Notes under the pieces: generated by a model | The model's database searches: none | What the model was told of the DNA's origin: nothing | Seen by the model: the letters and a program-made list of their open reading frames with translations, nothing else | Assembly (NCBI GenBank): GCA_937907025.1 | Contig: CALESJ010000018.1 | Span: 1-38,477, forward strand | Reading direction: 5' to 3' | Source of the DNA: an uncultured Faecalibacterium sp. | GTDB lineage: Bacteria > Bacillota > Clostridia > Oscillospirales > Ruminococcaceae | Length of the DNA: 38,477 bases | In this document: positions 31,709-38,477 of the stretch, piece after piece | How the letters are laid out: each line of letters opens with the position of its first letter | Numbering within the stretch: the first letter of the stretch is position 1 | Translations under genes and position numbers: made by a program

Positions 31709-34324
31709 TCAGCTCAGGTCGCGGTACTTGCGGATGTATACGGTCTTGGCCAGCGAAACCACCAGCAGATACCCGGCCACCACCGCCACCAGGAACCCCA
31801 GGTAGACGGGCGGCATGGGCACCAGCCCCAGCAGGCGCCCCGGCGGGGTCAGGGGCAGCAGGGTATACAGCACGATGCCCAGCAGCGTCACCCCCAGCAC
31901 CGCCCGGGACGGACGACTGCGGAGAAACGGCAGCTGCCGGGTGCGCAGCAGATGCAAAATCAGCACCTGGGTCCACATGGATTCCAGGAACCACCCGGTC
32001 TGGAACAGGGCGATGAACCGTTCCTGCCCGGCGGCGTTCAGGGCCCCGAAGGCCCCACCGCAGATCCGGGGACAGAGCATGAAATACAGGAAAGCGAAAG
32101 TCAGCAGGTCAAACACCGAACTCAGCGGCCCGAAGAAGGTCATGAACCGGCCCAGCGTGCGGCCGGACCACTCGGGCGGGCGGCGCAGCAGCTCTGGGTC
32201 CACATTGTCCCAGGGCAGCACCAGGCACAGCAGGTCGTACAGCAGATTCAGCAGAAGCAGCTGCACCGAGGTCATGGGGAAGAAGGGCAGCAGCACGCTG
32301 GCCGCCACAATGGCGCAGATGTTGCCGAAGTTGGAGGACGCGGTGATGCGGATGTATTTGGTCATGTTGGCAAAAGCCCGGCGCCCTTCCAGAATGCCTT
32401 CCTCCAGCACATTCAGGTCCTTTTTCAGCAGCAGTACACTGGCGGCGTCCCGCACGGCCTCGGCGGCGTTCTCCACCGAGATGCCCACATCCGCCCGCAG
32501 CAGACCGGGCATATCGTTCATGCCGTCCCCCAGAAATCCCACAGTGTGCCCGTTCTCCTGCAAGTTTTCCACAACAAAGGCCTTCTGCCGTGGAGAAAGT
32601 TCCGCAAACACCGAGGTCTTTTCGATGACCACCGGTCGCTCGTTGTCGGTCAGGGCCTCCAGCTCGGCCCCGGTCAGGCAGGTGGAGGTATCCAGGCCCA
32701 GGCGGCGGCAGATGGACAGCGCCACCTGTTTCTGGTCGCCGCTCAGCACCTTGACCCCCACCCGCAGCTCCTGCAGCTTGGCCACGGCGCTGGCCGCGCT
32801 CTGCTTGGGCGCGTCGAAGAAGGCCAGATACCCCAGCAGGGTGAAGCCGTCCTCCCGGGGTTGCAGAACCGTTCCGGCGGGGCAGTGCTTGCAGGCCACA
32901 GCCAGGACCTTCATGCCGTCCTCCAGCATCTCGTCCACCACGGCGTGTACACTGGCGGCGGCATCCGCGCCCATGTCCAGCACCTGCCCCCGGTATTCCA
33001 CCCGGCTGCAGCGGGGCACCACCGCATCCAGGCTGCCTTTCAGGATCAGCAGATCCTGCTCCTCATCCCGCAGCAGCACACAGGAGGAGCGGGCGGCGGA
33101 ATCAAAGGGCAGTTCGTCCACCTTGGGGTGGGCGGCGGCCAGTTCGTCGTAATACGCCGCCTGACCGGGCATCTCCCGTGCCCGACGGATGGCGGTGTCC
33201 AGATGGTTGGGTACACCGGTGTGGTACACGCTGGCCAGATAAGCCAGGTCCAACACCCGGCGGCTCTCGTTGCCCAGCACATCCATGTAGTATTCCAGCC
33301 GGATGGTGTCCCCGGTCAGGGTGCCGGTCTTGTCCACACACAGCACATCCATGCAGCCCAGGGCCTGCATGGCGTCAATGTCCTTGACCACTGTCTGCTT
33401 CTGGCCCATGGTGTAGCTGCCTTTGGCCAGGCAGGCGTTGACCACCATGGGCAGCAGTTCGGGGGTCAGACCCACCGCCACCGATACCGCAAACAGAAAA
33501 GCCTCCAGCCAGTCGCCCTTGGTCAGGCCGCTGGCCACAAAGACCACCGGCACCAGAATGACCATAAAGCGGATGAGCACCCGGGCGATGGACCCGGCTC
33601 CCCGGGCAAATCCCCGCCGCCGCTGTACCGCCGCCGGCGTGCCGCCATATACCGTGTCCCCGTCCACCGCCAGTACAATGCCGGTACCGGTGCCGCCGGT
33701 GACGGTGGTGCCGCAGAACAGGATGTTGCGGTAATCGGCCAGAATGTCCGGCACTTCGGTCAGGGCTTCGGCGGTCTTTTCCAGCACCGCGCTCTCCCCG
33801 GTAAGGACCGATTGGGACACAAACAGGTCGGCGGCTTCGGTCAGGCGCAGGTCGGCAGGGACCCGGTCCCCGGCGTGCAGCCGGACCACATCCCCCACCC
33901 GCAGGCTGTCGGCGGCACATTCCACCCAGTCTTCGCCCCGGCGCACCGTCACGGTGGTGTCGGTCAGACGGAACAGGGTGTCCGCCACCCGCTTGGCCCG
34001 CAGTTCCTCGGCCAGACGTACCACCCCGCTGACCAGCAGCATCACAAAGATGATGAGGACGGTGGTGGGGCTTTTCTGGTATCCGGCGGGCAGAAGCACG
34101 TCGGTCACGAAGGAGATCAGCCCCAGCACAAACAGGATGACCGAAAACGGGTTGAGGAAAGACCGGCGGATGCAGTGCAGCACCGTGGCGGGGCGGTCTT
34201 TTTTCAGGCGGGCCGGCTCCCGCGGTGCGGAAGCGGCAAGGGAGGGCAGGGCCCGGGCGGCCTCCTCGGGGGGCAGCAGGGCACAACGGCGCAGACGTGC
34301 GCGGATGGTTTCGTTCGGGTTCAC
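31709..34324 (-). CDS. Second MgtA-family P-type ATPase
   Basis: An 871-aa paralogue of the neighbouring pump. It has LTGES, DKTGTLT (about residue 331), an altered hinge GDGMNDMPGL where GDGINDAPAL is usual, and MgtA-like C-terminal segments (LPWDNVDPELLRR, LFQTGWFLESMWTQ). The N-terminus is short, about 65 residues before the first helix. I chose the GTG at 34324 because GAGAGGGG lies 7 bases upstream; the ATG at 34399 has no ribosome site. Ion specificity may differ from the first pump: Mg2+ is likely, another divalent metal possible. The regulator gene follows by 14 bases and is probably co-transcribed. Confidence 0.88.
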   Translation of the reverse strand: MNPNETIRARLRRCALLPPEEAARALPSLAASAPREPARLKKDRPATVLHCIRRSFLNPFSVILFVLGLISFVTDVLLPAGYQKSPTTVLIIFVMLLVSGVVRLAEELRAKRVADTLFRLTDTTVTVRRGEDWVECAADSLRVGDVVRLHAGDRVPADLRLTEAADLFVSQSVLTGESAVLEKTAEALTEVPDILADYRNILFCGTTVTGGTGTGIVLAVDGDTVYGGTPAAVQRRRGFARGAGSIARVLIRFMVILVPVVFVASGLTKGDWLEAFLFAVSVAVGLTPELLPMVVNACLAKGSYTMGQKQTVVKDIDAMQALGCMDVLCVDKTGTLTGDTIRLEYYMDVLGNESRRVLDLAYLASVYHTGVPNHLDTAIRRAREMPGQAAYYDELAAAHPKVDELPFDSAARSSCVLLRDEEQDLLILKGSLDAVVPRCSRVEYRGQVLDMGADAAASVHAVVDEMLEDGMKVLAVACKHCPAGTVLQPREDGFTLLGYLAFFDAPKQSAASAVAKLQELRVGVKVLSGDQKQVALSICRRLGLDTSTCLTGAELEALTDNERPVVIEKTSVFAELSPRQKAFVVENLQENGHTVGFLGDGMNDMPGLLRADVGISVENAAEAVRDAASVLLLKKDLNVLEEGILEGRRAFANMTKYIRITASSNFGNICAIVAASVLLPFFPMTSVQLLLLNLLYDLLCLVLPWDNVDPELLRRPPEWSGRTLGRFMTFFGPLSSVFDLLTFAFLYFMLCPRICGGAFGALNAAGQERFIALFQTGWFLESMWTQVLILHLLRTRQLPFLRSRPSRAVLGVTLLGIVLYTLLPLTPPGRLLGLVPMPPVYLGFLVAVVAGYLLVVSLAKTVYIRKYRDLS

Positions 34325-34357
34325 CGGAACACCCCTCTCAGCATGCAATTCACCCTC

Positions 34358-34368
34358 ATCATACCACA
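34358..34368 (-). promoter_or_regulatory. Extended -10 promoter of the second ATPase
   Basis: On the minus strand, TGGTATGAT reads as an extended -10, with TATGAT at 34358-34363, about 33 bases before the GTG start. The -35 region is weak. Confidence 0.5.
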
Positions 34369-34410
34369 GCGGGCAGGCCGCGAACACCCCCGGCGGCAAA
34401 AAGGCAAAAC

Positions 34411-34444
34411 AAAAAAGCAGGCTGAAACATACGTTTCAGCCTGC
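34411..34444 (-). terminator. Terminator of the tRNA gene
   Basis: A perfect 12-bp stem, GCAGGCTGAAAC (34417-34428) with its complement (34433-34444), followed on the minus strand by TTTTTTG. It begins 4 bases after the tRNA CCA end. Confidence 0.85.
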
Positions 34445-34447
34445 TTT

Positions 34448-34523
34448 TGGTCGAGGTGACAGGACTCGAACCTGCGGCCTCCTGGTCCCAAACCAGGCGC
34501 GCTACCAGCTGCGCAACACCTCG
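34448..34523 (-). tRNA. tRNA-Pro (UGG)
   Basis: A 76-base tRNA with encoded CCA. Acceptor arms CGAGGTG and CACCTCG pair fully. The D arm is GCGC/GCGC, the anticodon stem CCTGG/CCAGG surrounds TTTGGGA (anticodon TGG), and the T loop is GGTTCGAGTCC. Confidence 0.97.
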
Positions 34524-34535
34524 GCGGTAATACTC

Positions 34536-34564
34536 ATTATAACCGCTGAGGCAGCGCCCGTCAA
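34536..34564 (-). promoter_or_regulatory. Promoter of tRNA-Pro
   Basis: TTGACG (34559-34564), 17 bp, TATAAT (34536-34541) on the minus strand, with the tRNA beginning 12 bases downstream. Confidence 0.9.
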
Positions 34565-34582
34565 GCGCACAGAAAAGGGATA

Positions 34583-35650
34583 TCAGTAGGTCTGGGGTTC
34601 TTCTTCGCCGGTCATGACGCGCAGCGCGCCCTGGGCCAGGGCCAGCAGTTCGTCTTCGCCGGGATACACGGTGATGGGGGCGATCCAGCCCAGGCTTTCG
34701 GTGAGCTTGTCCACCGTCAGCTGGGAGTAGGCGATGCCGCCGGTCAGGATGATCTGGTCCACCTTGCCGTGCAGAACGGCTGCCATGGCGCCGGCGTCCT
34801 TGGAAATCTGATAGTAGAAAGCGTCCTGGATGAGCTTGGCGTACTCGTTGCCTTCGTCCACCATCTTCTGCACCTCACGGGCATCGTTGGTGTGCAGATA
34901 AGCGTTGAAGCCGCCGTTGCCGCAGATCTTCTTGTAGATCTCCTTCTGGGTGTACTTGCCGGAGAAGCACATCTTGATCAGGTCGCCCACCGGCACAGTG
35001 CCGGCGCGCTCGGGGCTGAAGCAGCCTTCGCCGTCCAGGATGTTGTTCACGTCGATGACCTTGCCCTTGGAATGAGCGCCCACGGACACGCCGCCGCCCA
35101 TATGGATGACGATGAGGTTCAGGGCATCATAGGTGGTGCCGTGTTCCTTGGCGTAGCGGCGGGCCACGGCCTTCTGGTTCAGGGCATGGAAGATGCTACG
35201 GCGGGGCAGTTCGGGCATACCGGAGATACGGGCCACATCGGTCAGCTCATCCACGACCACGGGGTCCACGATGTAGGAGGGCTTGCCGATGGCATCGCCG
35301 ATCTCCCGGGCCAGGATGCCGCCCAGGTTGGAGGCATGCTGGCCCTGCACACCGGCCACCAGGTCGGCCAGCAGGGCATCGCTGACGGGATAAGTGCCGC
35401 CCGGAATGGGCTTGAGCAGGCCGCCGCGGCCCACGATGACATCAAAGGAATGGATATCGCAGTTGTCCTCTTTCAGGGCGTCCAGAATGATCTGCTTGCG
35501 GAAGTCTTTCTGGTCGATGATGGAGGCATACTTGGCAATTTCTTCGGTGGGGTGACGCAGGGTCTTGTCGAACAGCAGGGTTTCGTCCTCAAAAACGCCG
35601 ATCTTGGTGGAGGTGGAACCGGGATTGATGATAAGGCTCTTGATAGACAT
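34583..35650 (-). CDS. buk: Butyrate kinase
   Basis: A 355-aa acetokinase-family enzyme that transfers phosphate from butyryl phosphate to ADP, the last step of butyrate fermentation by this route. Family motifs: LIINPGSTSTKIGVF at the N-terminus, VGRGGLLKPIPGGTY, VIHMGGGVSVGAH, DGEGCFSPERAG and ILTGGIAYS. The PIPGGTY stretch and length distinguish butyrate from acetate kinase. GGAAGCGAG precedes the ATG. It follows ptb by 60 bases in the same direction. No convincing terminator is seen before the tRNA promoter downstream. Confidence 0.96.
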   Translation of the reverse strand: MSIKSLIINPGSTSTKIGVFEDETLLFDKTLRHPTEEIAKYASIIDQKDFRKQIILDALKEDNCDIHSFDVIVGRGGLLKPIPGGTYPVSDALLADLVAGVQGQHASNLGGILAREIGDAIGKPSYIVDPVVVDELTDVARISGMPELPRRSIFHALNQKAVARRYAKEHGTTYDALNLIVIHMGGGVSVGAHSKGKVIDVNNILDGEGCFSPERAGTVPVGDLIKMCFSGKYTQKEIYKKICGNGGFNAYLHTNDAREVQKMVDEGNEYAKLIQDAFYYQISKDAGAMAAVLHGKVDQIILTGGIAYSQLTVDKLTESLGWIAPITVYPGEDELLALAQGALRVMTGEEEPQTY

Positions 35651-35710
35651 GGTAGCTCGCTTCCTTCTTCAAATGTTATTCTTCTCGTACCGTTCTCGCA
35701 AAATCAATGT

Positions 35711-36625
35711 TCACTTATTCAGGGCAGCGGCCACCACGGCAGCCAGAGCGATGGAATTGACCTTGGTCTTGAAGGAGTCGGAGCGGCTGGTCAGGATGGC
35801 GGGCACCTTGGTGCCGGTCAGGATGCAGCCGTTTTCGCACTTGGCGGTGTGGACCAGGGTCTTGTAGACCAGGTTGCCGGCCTGGATGTCGGGGAACAGC
35901 AGCACGTCGGCCTTGCCGGCGGCGGGACGGTCCTGGGCACCCTTGTGGGCAGCGGCTTCGGGGTCAATGGCAATATCCATGGACAGGGGACCGTCCACCA
36001 CGCAGCCGGTGATCTTGCCTTCTTCGCTCATCTTGCGCAGCTCGTCGGCATCCACGGTGCAGGGCATCTTGGGGTTCACGACCTCAACAGCGGCCAGGGG
36101 CGCGACCTTGGGGCATTCCACGCCACAGGCATGGGCCACTTCCACGGTGTTCTCGATGATGTGGACCTTGTCTTCCAGGGTGGGGTAGGTGATGAAAGCC
36201 ACGTCGGACAGGAACAGCAGCTGCTCCACGCCCTCGATCTGGAACACGGCCACATGGCTCAGGGTCTTGCCGGTGCGCAGGCCCACTTCCTTGTCCAGAA
36301 TGCTCTTCAGGAAAGTCTTGGTGTCCAGCAGGCCCTTCATGTACATGTCGGCTTCGCCGTCATGGGCCAGCTTCACAGCCTTCAGGGAGGCAGCGGTCTT
36401 GTCCGGCTCGTTGATGATGCGGTAGTCGGACAGGTCCATGTTCATCTCGGCGGCGATGGAACGGATCTTGGCTTCGTCGCCCACCAGGATGGCGTCGGCA
36501 ATGCCCTGCTTGTGGGCTTCGGCCACAGCTTCCAGAACGGCGTCGTCTTCGGCGGCAGCCACCGCGATGGTCTTCTTGCCGCATTCCTTGACCTTGGAGA
36601 TCAGTTCGTCAAAACTCTTCACCAT
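35711..36625 (-). CDS. ptb: Phosphate butyryltransferase
   Basis: A 304-aa phosphotransacylase converting butyryl-CoA to butyryl phosphate for Buk. Features: VAAAEDDAVLEAV, ADAILVGDEAKI, DMYMKGLLDTKTFLK, ILTGTKVPAILTSRSDS. The ATG at 36625 has GAGG 8 bases upstream; a GTG three codons earlier overlaps that site and is less likely. It heads the ptb-buk operon. A Rex-like site at 36696-36713 lies in its leader, so NADH/NAD+ control is plausible. The long gap upstream is shared with the divergent coaD. Confidence 0.95.
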   Translation of the reverse strand: MVKSFDELISKVKECGKKTIAVAAAEDDAVLEAVAEAHKQGIADAILVGDEAKIRSIAAEMNMDLSDYRIINEPDKTAASLKAVKLAHDGEADMYMKGLLDTKTFLKSILDKEVGLRTGKTLSHVAVFQIEGVEQLLFLSDVAFITYPTLEDKVHIIENTVEVAHACGVECPKVAPLAAVEVVNPKMPCTVDADELRKMSEEGKITGCVVDGPLSMDIAIDPEAAAHKGAQDRPAAGKADVLLFPDIQAGNLVYKTLVHTAKCENGCILTGTKVPAILTSRSDSFKTKVNSIALAAVVAAALNK

Positions 36626-36695
36626 AAAAAACACCTCGTTTTATCATCACAAAGCCGTGTAGGCCGGGGCGGAATTGCCGCGGTACAGGCAGTAT

Positions 36696-36713
36696 CTGTT
36701 AAAAGAATAACAC
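36696..36713. promoter_or_regulatory. Rex-like site in the ptb leader
   Basis: CTGTTAAAAGAATAACAC matches 11 of 14 informative bases of the clostridial Rex operator TTGTTAA-N4-TTAACAA. It lies about 70 bases before the ptb start. Confidence 0.5.
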
Positions 36714-36911
36714 CTGTCCGGCGGACGGTCAAGACCTTTGGGGGATTTTGTCGGCGGTTTGCGGAGAAATGGGGACAAAAGCGAAAAATTCGCCCATTTT
36801 GCCAAAGAATGTTGTGCCGCATCCCCATAATATAGGTAGGAAAATGGGGGAATTTGGACAAAAAGTCAAAAAGAACCGGAAAAAGACGTTGAATTTGAAC
36901 AAGTTCAGGTA

Positions 36912-36929
36912 TTGACAAAACCTTAACAA
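36912..36929. promoter_or_regulatory. Rex-like site overlapping a -35 box
   Basis: TTGACAAAACCTTAACAA matches 12 of 14 informative bases of the Rex operator, with one half-site perfect. Its first six bases are also a perfect rightward -35; the matching -10 (AAAAAT, 36935-36940) is weak. Rex bound here would block the polymerase. Confidence 0.6.
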
Positions 36930-36944
36930 CATGCAAAAATAAAG

Positions 36945-37083
36945 GTATCAGCGCGGAGTGCCCCGCACCCCGCCTGAGCGCACGCACCCAGCCACCGCGA
37001 CCCGGCCCGGCGCCCCTTGAAAACGCCGATCATGCACCGTATGACAGACCGTAACGGGACGGGTGCTATATTTGCGTCCGGAG
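36945..37083 (+). other. Intergenic part of the ptb/coaD gap
   Basis: A GC-rich stretch with no gene or clear terminator that I can support. The coaD frame is open back to 37017, but without a ribosome site and with residues foreign to CoaD. Confidence 0.4.
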
Positions 37084-37101
37084 CTGTTAGAATTTTAACA
37101 G
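37084..37101. promoter_or_regulatory. Rex-like palindrome before coaD
   Basis: CTGTTAGAATTTTAACAG matches 11 of 14 informative bases of the Rex operator and is itself a near-perfect palindrome. It ends 38 bases before the coaD start. Confidence 0.55.
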
Positions 37102-37139
37102 CAAGCGTGCGGCAAATCCAAACAGAAGAAGGCCCATCA

Positions 37140-37628
37140 ATGACAACAGCCATGTACCCCGGCAGTTTCGACCCGGTGACCCGCGGTCATCTGGACATCA
37201 TCAAGCGCGCGTCCCGCATGTTCGACAAACTGATCGTTGCGGTGCTCAACAACAGCGCCAAGACTCCGCTTTTCACGGTGGAGCAGCGTGTGGAGATGCT
37301 GCGGGAATGCTGCAAGGGCATTCCCAACGTGGAAGTTGCCAGCTTTGACGGTCTGACCGTCAACTTCGCCAAGGCATGCGGCGCCACCGTCATGGTGCGG
37401 GGGCTGCGTGCCGTCACCGACTTTGAGAACGAGATGCAGCTCGCACACACCAACCACGCCCTGCTGCCCGGTATCGAAACGGTGTTCCTGGCCACTTCCA
37501 TCAAGTGGAGCTACCTGTCCAGCACCATCGTGAAGGAAGCTGCCCACTACCGGCAGGACGTATCCAAGTTCGTCACCCCCAATGTGGAAGCCGCGTTGCT
37601 GGCCAAACAGCGCTGCGGCGATGTGTAG
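37140..37628 (+). CDS. coaD: Phosphopantetheine adenylyltransferase
   Basis: A 162-aa nucleotidyltransferase for the fourth step of coenzyme A synthesis. It shows the family opening YPGSFDPVTRGHLDII with the GH of the (T/H)xGH motif, VMVRGLRAVTDFENE, and the C-terminal ISSTIVKE-type motif as LSSTIVKE. Length is normal. GAAGAAGG lies about 9 bases before the ATG. It sits directly upstream of the thiolase gene. CoA supply and acyl-CoA fermentation may share control through the Rex-like site upstream, as inference. Confidence 0.96.
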   Translation: MTTAMYPGSFDPVTRGHLDIIKRASRMFDKLIVAVLNNSAKTPLFTVEQRVEMLRECCKGIPNVEVASFDGLTVNFAKACGATVMVRGLRAVTDFENEMQLAHTNHALLPGIETVFLATSIKWSYLSSTIVKEAAHYRQDVSKFVTPNVEAALLAKQRCGDV

Positions 37629-37732
37629 AACCTTTTTAAACAAGTCCGTATCCGCCTTTCGGGGCGGTTGGAATAGAACCCCAAACAGGCTATCCATCGA
37701 ATTTTAATCCAATTTCAGGAGGCTGCTAAATT

Positions 37733-38477
37733 ATGAAGAAGATCGTTATTGCGTCCGCCTGCCGTACTGCCATCGGCAAGTTCGGCGGCACCCTGTCCAA
37801 CGTTCCCGCCGCTGAGCTGGGCTCCATCGTCATCAAGGAAGCCATCGCCCGCGCCGGCATCACCGCTGAGCAGGTCGATCATGTGTACATGGGCTGCGTC
37901 ATCCAGGCCGGTCTGGGCCAGAACGTCGCTCGTCAGGCCTCTCTGAAAGCCGGCCTGCCCGTCACCATCCCGGCTGTCACCGTCAACGTGGTCTGCGGCT
38001 CCGGCCTGAACTGCGTCAACATGGCTGCTCAGATGATCGAAGCCGGCGACGCTGACATCGTCGTCGCGGGCGGCACTGAGAACATGGATATGGCTCCCTT
38101 CGCCATGATGAAGGGCCGTTACGGCTACCGCATGGGCTATCCCATGGGCAAGAGCGAACTGGTCGACACCATGGTCAACGACGCTCTGTGGGACGCTTTC
38201 AACAACTACCACATGGGCATCACCGCCGAGAACGTTGCCGAACAGTGGCACCTGACCCGTGAGCAGCTGGATGAGTTTGCTTACAACAGCCAGGTCAAGG
38301 CCGACGCCGCCATCAAGTCCGGCGCTTTCAAGGACGAGATCGTTCCCGTCACCATCAAGAATAAGAAGGGCGACATCGTCTTCGATACCGATGAAGGCCC
38401 CCGCCTGAGCCCGATGGAAGTTCTGGGCAAGCTGAAGCCCGCCTTCAAGAAGGACGGCATCGTCACCGCCGGCAACT
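37733..38477 (+). CDS. thlA: Acetyl-CoA acetyltransferase (thiolase), cut by the window end
   Basis: The first 248 codons of a thiolase (a full one has about 390), which condenses two acetyl-CoA to acetoacetyl-CoA as the entry to butyrate synthesis. The nucleophilic cysteine is C88 in NVVCGSGLN. Other family stretches are SACRTAIGKFGG, GCVIQAGLGQNVARQ and GGTENMDMAPF. AGGAGG lies 9 bases before the ATG. The preceding 104 bases hold a CCGCC/GGCGG hairpin near 37650 and no convincing promoter. Typical clostridial operons continue with hbd, crt, bcd and etf genes, which would lie beyond the window. Confidence 0.95.
   Translation, partial: MKKIVIASACRTAIGKFGGTLSNVPAAELGSIVIKEAIARAGITAEQVDHVYMGCVIQAGLGQNVARQASLKAGLPVTIPAVTVNVVCGSGLNCVNMAAQMIEAGDADIVVAGGTENMDMAPFAMMKGRYGYRMGYPMGKSELVDTMVNDALWDAFNNYHMGITAENVAEQWHLTREQLDEFAYNSQVKADAAIKSGAFKDEIVPVTIKNKKGDIVFDTDEGPRLSPMEVLGKLKPAFKKDGIVTAGN

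Noticed and set aside
37650..37670. Terminator between coaD and the thiolase
   Set aside because: CCGCC/GGCGG can pair, but the stem is short and there is no T tract after it, so it was not listed as a terminator.
1..38477. CRISPR arrays, insertion sequences, prophage or integration sites
   Set aside because: No regularly spaced repeats, transposase or integrase genes were seen. The only tRNA has no direct repeat of its 3' end in the window.

Overview
The window reads as a high-GC chromosome segment from an anaerobic gut Firmicute, most likely an Oscillospiraceae member near Subdoligranulum, Gemmiger or Faecalibacterium. This is inference from gene content: butyrate kinase and phosphate butyryltransferase beside a thiolase, SpaA-type surface protein with class B sortase, TRAP transporter, TPP-controlled thi operon, and strong Shine-Dalgarno sites. 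I see no phage genes, insertion sequences, CRISPR arrays or rRNA. One tRNA (Pro, UGG) is present. High GC leaves long spurious open frames opposite most real genes.

Layout. 1-194: 3' end of a gene cut by the window edge. 339-4532: a 1132-aa sortase-type surface protein convergent with a class B sortase. 4640-9370: thiamin operon thiW-thiM-thiE-thiD-thiC behind a promoter, TPP riboswitch and terminator. It makes the pyrimidine half with ThiC and salvages thiazole with ThiW/ThiM. 9386-10195: MBL-fold hydrolase, divergent from a DctP-DctQ-DctM TRAP transporter (10586-13425). 13508-13708: small membrane protein.

13825-20834: a sulfur/siroheme-linked region. An 857-aa fusion (CoA-disulfide-reductase-like flavoprotein, rhodanese, siroheme-type sulfite reductase half, two [4Fe-4S] ferredoxin motifs) sits behind a 21-bp-period direct repeat and a palindrome. 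It is followed by a Fe/B12-family ABC importer and a CysG-type siroheme synthase, which could supply the fusion's cofactor.

20888-26442 (minus): a two-gene operon of an MMPL/RND transporter and a 1015-aa secreted, membrane-anchored GLUG-repeat protein. 26789-27937: FucO-like iron alcohol dehydrogenase. 27999-34324 (minus): a magnesium-transport locus of two MgtA-family P-type ATPases, an orphan winged-helix regulator without a complete receiver domain, and a 48-aa one-helix membrane protein. Direct repeats with an 11-bp period lie upstream of mgtA, and the mgtA start region is ambiguous.

34448-34523: tRNA-Pro. 34583-38477: butyrate genes ptb-buk (minus), coaD and a thiolase cut by the window end (plus). 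The ptb/coaD intergenic region carries three matches to the clostridial Rex operator, suggesting NADH/NAD+ control.

The best candidates for a little-described system are the fusion reductase with its ABC/CysG neighbours, the MgtA pair with its orphan regulator and small protein, and the MMPL/GLUG pair.
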